Origin: Planococcus citri
Taxonomy: Eukaryota > Arthropoda > Insecta > Hemiptera > Pseudococcidae
DNA: 64,000 nt
Reading direction: 5' to 3'
NCBI RefSeq assembly: GCF_950023065.1
Contig: NC_088679.1
Location: 682,001 to 746,000 of the forward strand
The position numbers and the translations under genes are program-made. Numbering within the stretch: the stretch's first letter is position 1; each line of letters begins with the position of its first letter. Shown in pieces: positions 61,254 through 64,000 of the stretch. The notes beneath the pieces were generated by a model that had not been told where the DNA came from, made no database searches, and saw only the letters and a program-made list of their open reading frames with translations.

Positions 61254-62372
61254 CACAGTGGTCCGAAATAAAGAAGTAGCGGCCAAAATTCAAAAAATCC
61301 TCAGATTGAAGAAGTCTCAAAAGTTGATTACGAATATGTAGTGGTTTTCTACATTATATTCCACGTCCCTTTCTGTGATTTCAAACACTTTTCCATTATT
61401 TTGCTTGCCTACAGAAATGAATGAATTGAGGTACCTCAAAATAGCCAAAAAAACTGCTAACTTCAAAATGCTGTAAAACATGTCAATTTTAATTTTTTTC
61501 GAAACTTTATGGGTTTATATCAAAATATGGACATTTTTGAATATAAAAATCGTTGATTCCATTTTTTCAAAAATATTTTAGTTTCTACCATGCTCATTAC
61601 AAAAAAACTCATTTTTTTTGTTATTTTTGAGGTAAAAGTTTTTTTTTTTTAAAAAACGCAAGCTAGAGCAGCGGGAAATATCACATCCCTGGGGTACTAT
61701 GGCATGTAAAGAAAAACACCCTTGAAAAATTTGCTGCCCCAACCTGCCCCATTTGAAGAAATTGCTATGCAAAGTTGCATAAATGCTGTTTTTCCTATTT
61801 TTTAAAAAACATTTTCAGATAAAAAATTACTAGGGGAATATGAATACTAAAATGGACTTTAGCGACCCAAAAAAAACATATTTCGATACCATCGCGGATT
61901 TTTCAAAATTTCATGTTTTGGACCATCCCCTCCCCCCTTTGAGGGCTCATTTTGAGGTTAGGGGTAAAATAAATGCCAAAATCGACTTCAGCGACCTAAA
62001 AAACCCCCACATCCCATAGCGATCCGAAAAAAATACATATTTCGATACCCATCTCGAATTTATCGAAATTTGATGTCTTGAACCACCCTCTTCCCCCTTT
62101 TGGGGGCTGATTTTGAGGTTAGGGAACAAACAAATGTCAAAATCGACTTCAGCGACCTAAAAAACCCCCATATCCAAAATTTTACGGATTTTGCTTTGAA
62201 ATTCGATTTTGCACCACCCCCTCCCCCCCTTTGAGGGCTCATTTTGAGGTTAGGGGTAAAATAAGTGCCAAAATCGACTTCAGCGACCTAAAAAACCCCC
62301 ATATCCGAAATTTTACGGATTTTTCTTTAAAATTCGATTTTTGGCCGCTACTTTTCATTTCGGACCACTGTG
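61254..62372. mobile_element. Non-autonomous Transib-like element
   Basis: The ends start with CACAGTG (61254-61260) and finish with CACTGTG (62366-62372). They are flanked by the 5-bp GC-rich duplication CGCCG (61249-61253, 62373-62377). Terminal repeats agree over about 33 bases: CACAGTGGTCCGAAAT, a variable 7-8 bases, then AGTAGCGGCCAAAA. Transib transposons are known for CACWRTG ends and 5-bp GC-rich duplications, and are the relatives of the RAG1 recombinase. The 1119-bp interior has no frame above 64 codons, so it would need a transposase from elsewhere. The right half is built of tandem units. Confidence 0.8.
61848..62335 (+). repeat. Tandem units inside the Transib-like element
   Basis: The phrase tttgaggttagg recurs at 61951, 62112 and 62243 (spacing 161 and 131), each followed by aaaatcgacttcagcgacctaaaaa.cccc and preceded by a cc.ccctcccccctttgagggct block. 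A partial unit (aaaatggactttagcgaccc) begins at about 61848. The 30-base length difference lies in the segment catagcgatccg...tcgatacc present only in the first unit. Confidence 0.85.
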
Positions 62373-62377
62373 CGCCG

Positions 62378-63711
62378 CGCCGACGACTTGATGCGTTGAA
62401 ATATGAGGAAGGTATCAAATGCTGAGAGCTTCCGCTTACTTTGCAATTGATATAATAGGTAGCCAGGTAGGTACTAGGTATAGTATAGTATGGTATATGG
62501 TATAGGCCGGATGCGTATAATTGTTTGAAAACTTCAACTTGTGAGATGGTGACACACGCTCGGTTTCACGTAGAGCTAGAGCTAAAGTAAATTCAGCTAT
62601 GTAAATTACTTGCGCGTTTAATTTGAATGTTAATTAGCGGGAGTATGTATCTGGTATCTAATCTACTAAATACGAATATGTAATATTCTAATGAGCAGCT
62701 ATATCTATAGTATATACCTAGGCCTACTCGTACATATAGGCTTACCTACGGTTTGTATACGATGTGCGATGCGCGCTTTAGAACGCTTTCAGAAGGAGTA
62801 GGTAGACGGTAGACGGTAGAGTGTAGAGTCAATTACAAGATGAACAAGGCAGACAGCTCGCAACAGTGCGAGATACGCAATATTAGATAGTATAAGTCTA
62901 GGTACCTGACTACCTGTACCTGATACTTACTCGTATTTGGACCGTGTACACACTAACGTAGCTAACGTAAGCGAGTAAACAGCGATGAGCGACTTTTGTA
63001 AACGTTGCGCGTTTTGCGTTTACAAAGTGGCAAAATTAATATCGCAGTTGCTTTGAAGCGGTAGGCGAGTAAAAGGTACGAAGCTATAGGTCTACATCGT
63101 ATTACGAGTATAATACGCGGACTCGGACGACATCCGCGTCAACACTATGGTACATAGTAGACTAGTAGTACCATATCTGCTTCCAAAAAGGATGTCACCA
63201 ACATGCGAGCTAAAGTCGTGTAACCTTCGTAAAATCCTAGGTACAAAGTACAAACCATTCCTATATTTCCTACATTGCCTGGGCACGGGCACGGGTACGG
63301 GTACCAGTGAATGCGATAGATATACCTACACTATATAGACCCGCGATACTTGAATTTAATGAGAAATTACAATTTCGTGTTATCGTGTCGAATCGCATCG
63401 TCTTTCTAATAGCGTTCAGATGACAGCTGATGCTCGGATTTCTCGAGAATCGCGAAAGGAAACATTTTTTTGTGAAAAGGCCGTATTTTTTCGAAACAAA
63501 ATGGAAATTTTTCAATGAAAGAGTGACCGCGGTACAAAAAACTGACGCTGGATTTGGACTCGGCGACCTCGAATTAGTTAGAAAACACCTCCAAAAAAAA
63601 AAAAAAATGGAACGTAGATGTACTTCCGACCGAAATACAAATAGCAATTTACCAACGTTCATCGCATGACCTATACTACGAGTGTGTATGTCTATGTATG
63701 TATCTAAACAG
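62378..63711. other. Word-rich non-coding DNA
   Basis: Contains ggtagac repeats near 62802-62820 and (CGGGCA/CGGGTA)n at 63283-63302. The 130-codon minus frame 63270-63662 has no recognisable domain. Confidence 0.5.
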
Positions 63712-64000
63712 TGTTAATAAAACTGCATAACCAGTTTGCCGTAAACACGATGCGCATTTTTAATTCGAAAAACAGAATCTTCGCAGTTGTGGAAAACGAC
63801 CGCTAACTCAATTTTTATTAAATTAAAAAAAATCCAAAAAATTGCATTTTTGTGGAGAAATGAACTTTTTTGGTCGTGAATTGATTCGAAATTTGAGCTA
63901 GGGGGGCTTTCGGGACGACGAATACATTTCCGGCGTCAGAATTCCTCTAGAGCACTTTCTTCTTCTGGAAATTAAAACACATTTAGAATTGCGATTGAAA
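63712..64000 (+). repeat. Third dispersed repeat family, copy 2, running off the window
   Basis: gttaataaaactgcataaccagtttgccgtaaacacga (63714-63751) matches 44729-44766. The gggggctttcgggacgacgaatacatttccggcgtca block at about 63901-63937 has counterparts at 44840-44870 and 44980-44995. The sequence continues past the window end. Confidence 0.6.

Noticed and set aside
63270..63662. 130-codon minus-strand frame as a gene
   Set aside because: No recognised domain and part of it reads the CGGGCA/CGGGTA repeat.
1..64000. tRNA or rRNA genes
   Set aside because: I saw no cloverleaf with A and B box signals and no rRNA core; a covariance search would be needed to exclude tRNA relics.

Overview
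The window looks like non-coding nuclear DNA of an animal, most likely an insect. It is AT-rich and full of short stop-free frames, the longest 150 codons, none of which I recognise as a protein or can join into a spliced gene. It carries at least ten non-autonomous DNA transposons with inverted termini. The most telling termini are hAT ends with 8-bp target duplications, TA-flanked Tc1/mariner-like ends, and one CACAGTG-ended Transib-like element with a 5-bp GC-rich duplication. The words TACGAGTA/TACTCGTA and TAGGTA/TACCTA are scattered throughout. A scale insect or a moth would fit that habit, but I cannot decide from sequence alone. I call no protein-coding gene, rRNA, tRNA or CRISPR array. 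The window could be a very large intron or an intergenic region.

Layout. Bases 1-20,000: a small TA-flanked MITE (465-733), then word-rich DNA with many copies of a composite dispersed repeat. Its hallmark is the 18-mer CCTGGCGCAGAACCCGCT, found in minus orientation at 1.5-2.5 kb and 29.8 kb, and in plus orientation at 7, 9.6, 14.9, 15.6, 17.4-18.2, 20.2-20.5 and 34.3-35.4 kb. Bases 20,945-24,391: a 3.4-kb element with two arms of about 850 bp that are nearly perfect inverted copies. Its spacer holds a nested hAT-type insertion (8-bp duplication GCATGAGT) and a copy of a second dispersed repeat also seen at 7.8-8.1 kb. Bases 24,400-33,100 are mostly microsatellites and unique-looking AT-rich DNA. 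At 34,362-35,287 a TA-flanked element sits inside a copy of the dispersed repeat and splits it.

Bases 39,300-41,160 resemble an LTR (TATA box, initiator and AATAAA within 50 bp) followed by a short open frame, interrupted by a hAT element at 40,091-40,946. Bases 53,397-62,372 are a dense run of elements: a TA element (53,397-54,583), a larger TA element (55,026-57,113) with an inner hAT insertion, an element with a 4-bp duplication (57,365-58,493), a hairpin MITE (60,689-60,920) and the Transib-like element (61,254-62,372). None contains a recognisable transposase, so all would depend on enzymes encoded elsewhere.

The nesting gives relative ages: the CCTGGCGCAGAACCCGCT repeat predates the TA element at 34 kb; the palindromic element and the 55-kb TA element predate the hAT copies inside them; the LTR-like sequence predates the hAT copy at 40 kb. 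All alignments were made by eye, so outer limits of diverged repeats are approximate. Terminal repeats and target duplications were read base by base.
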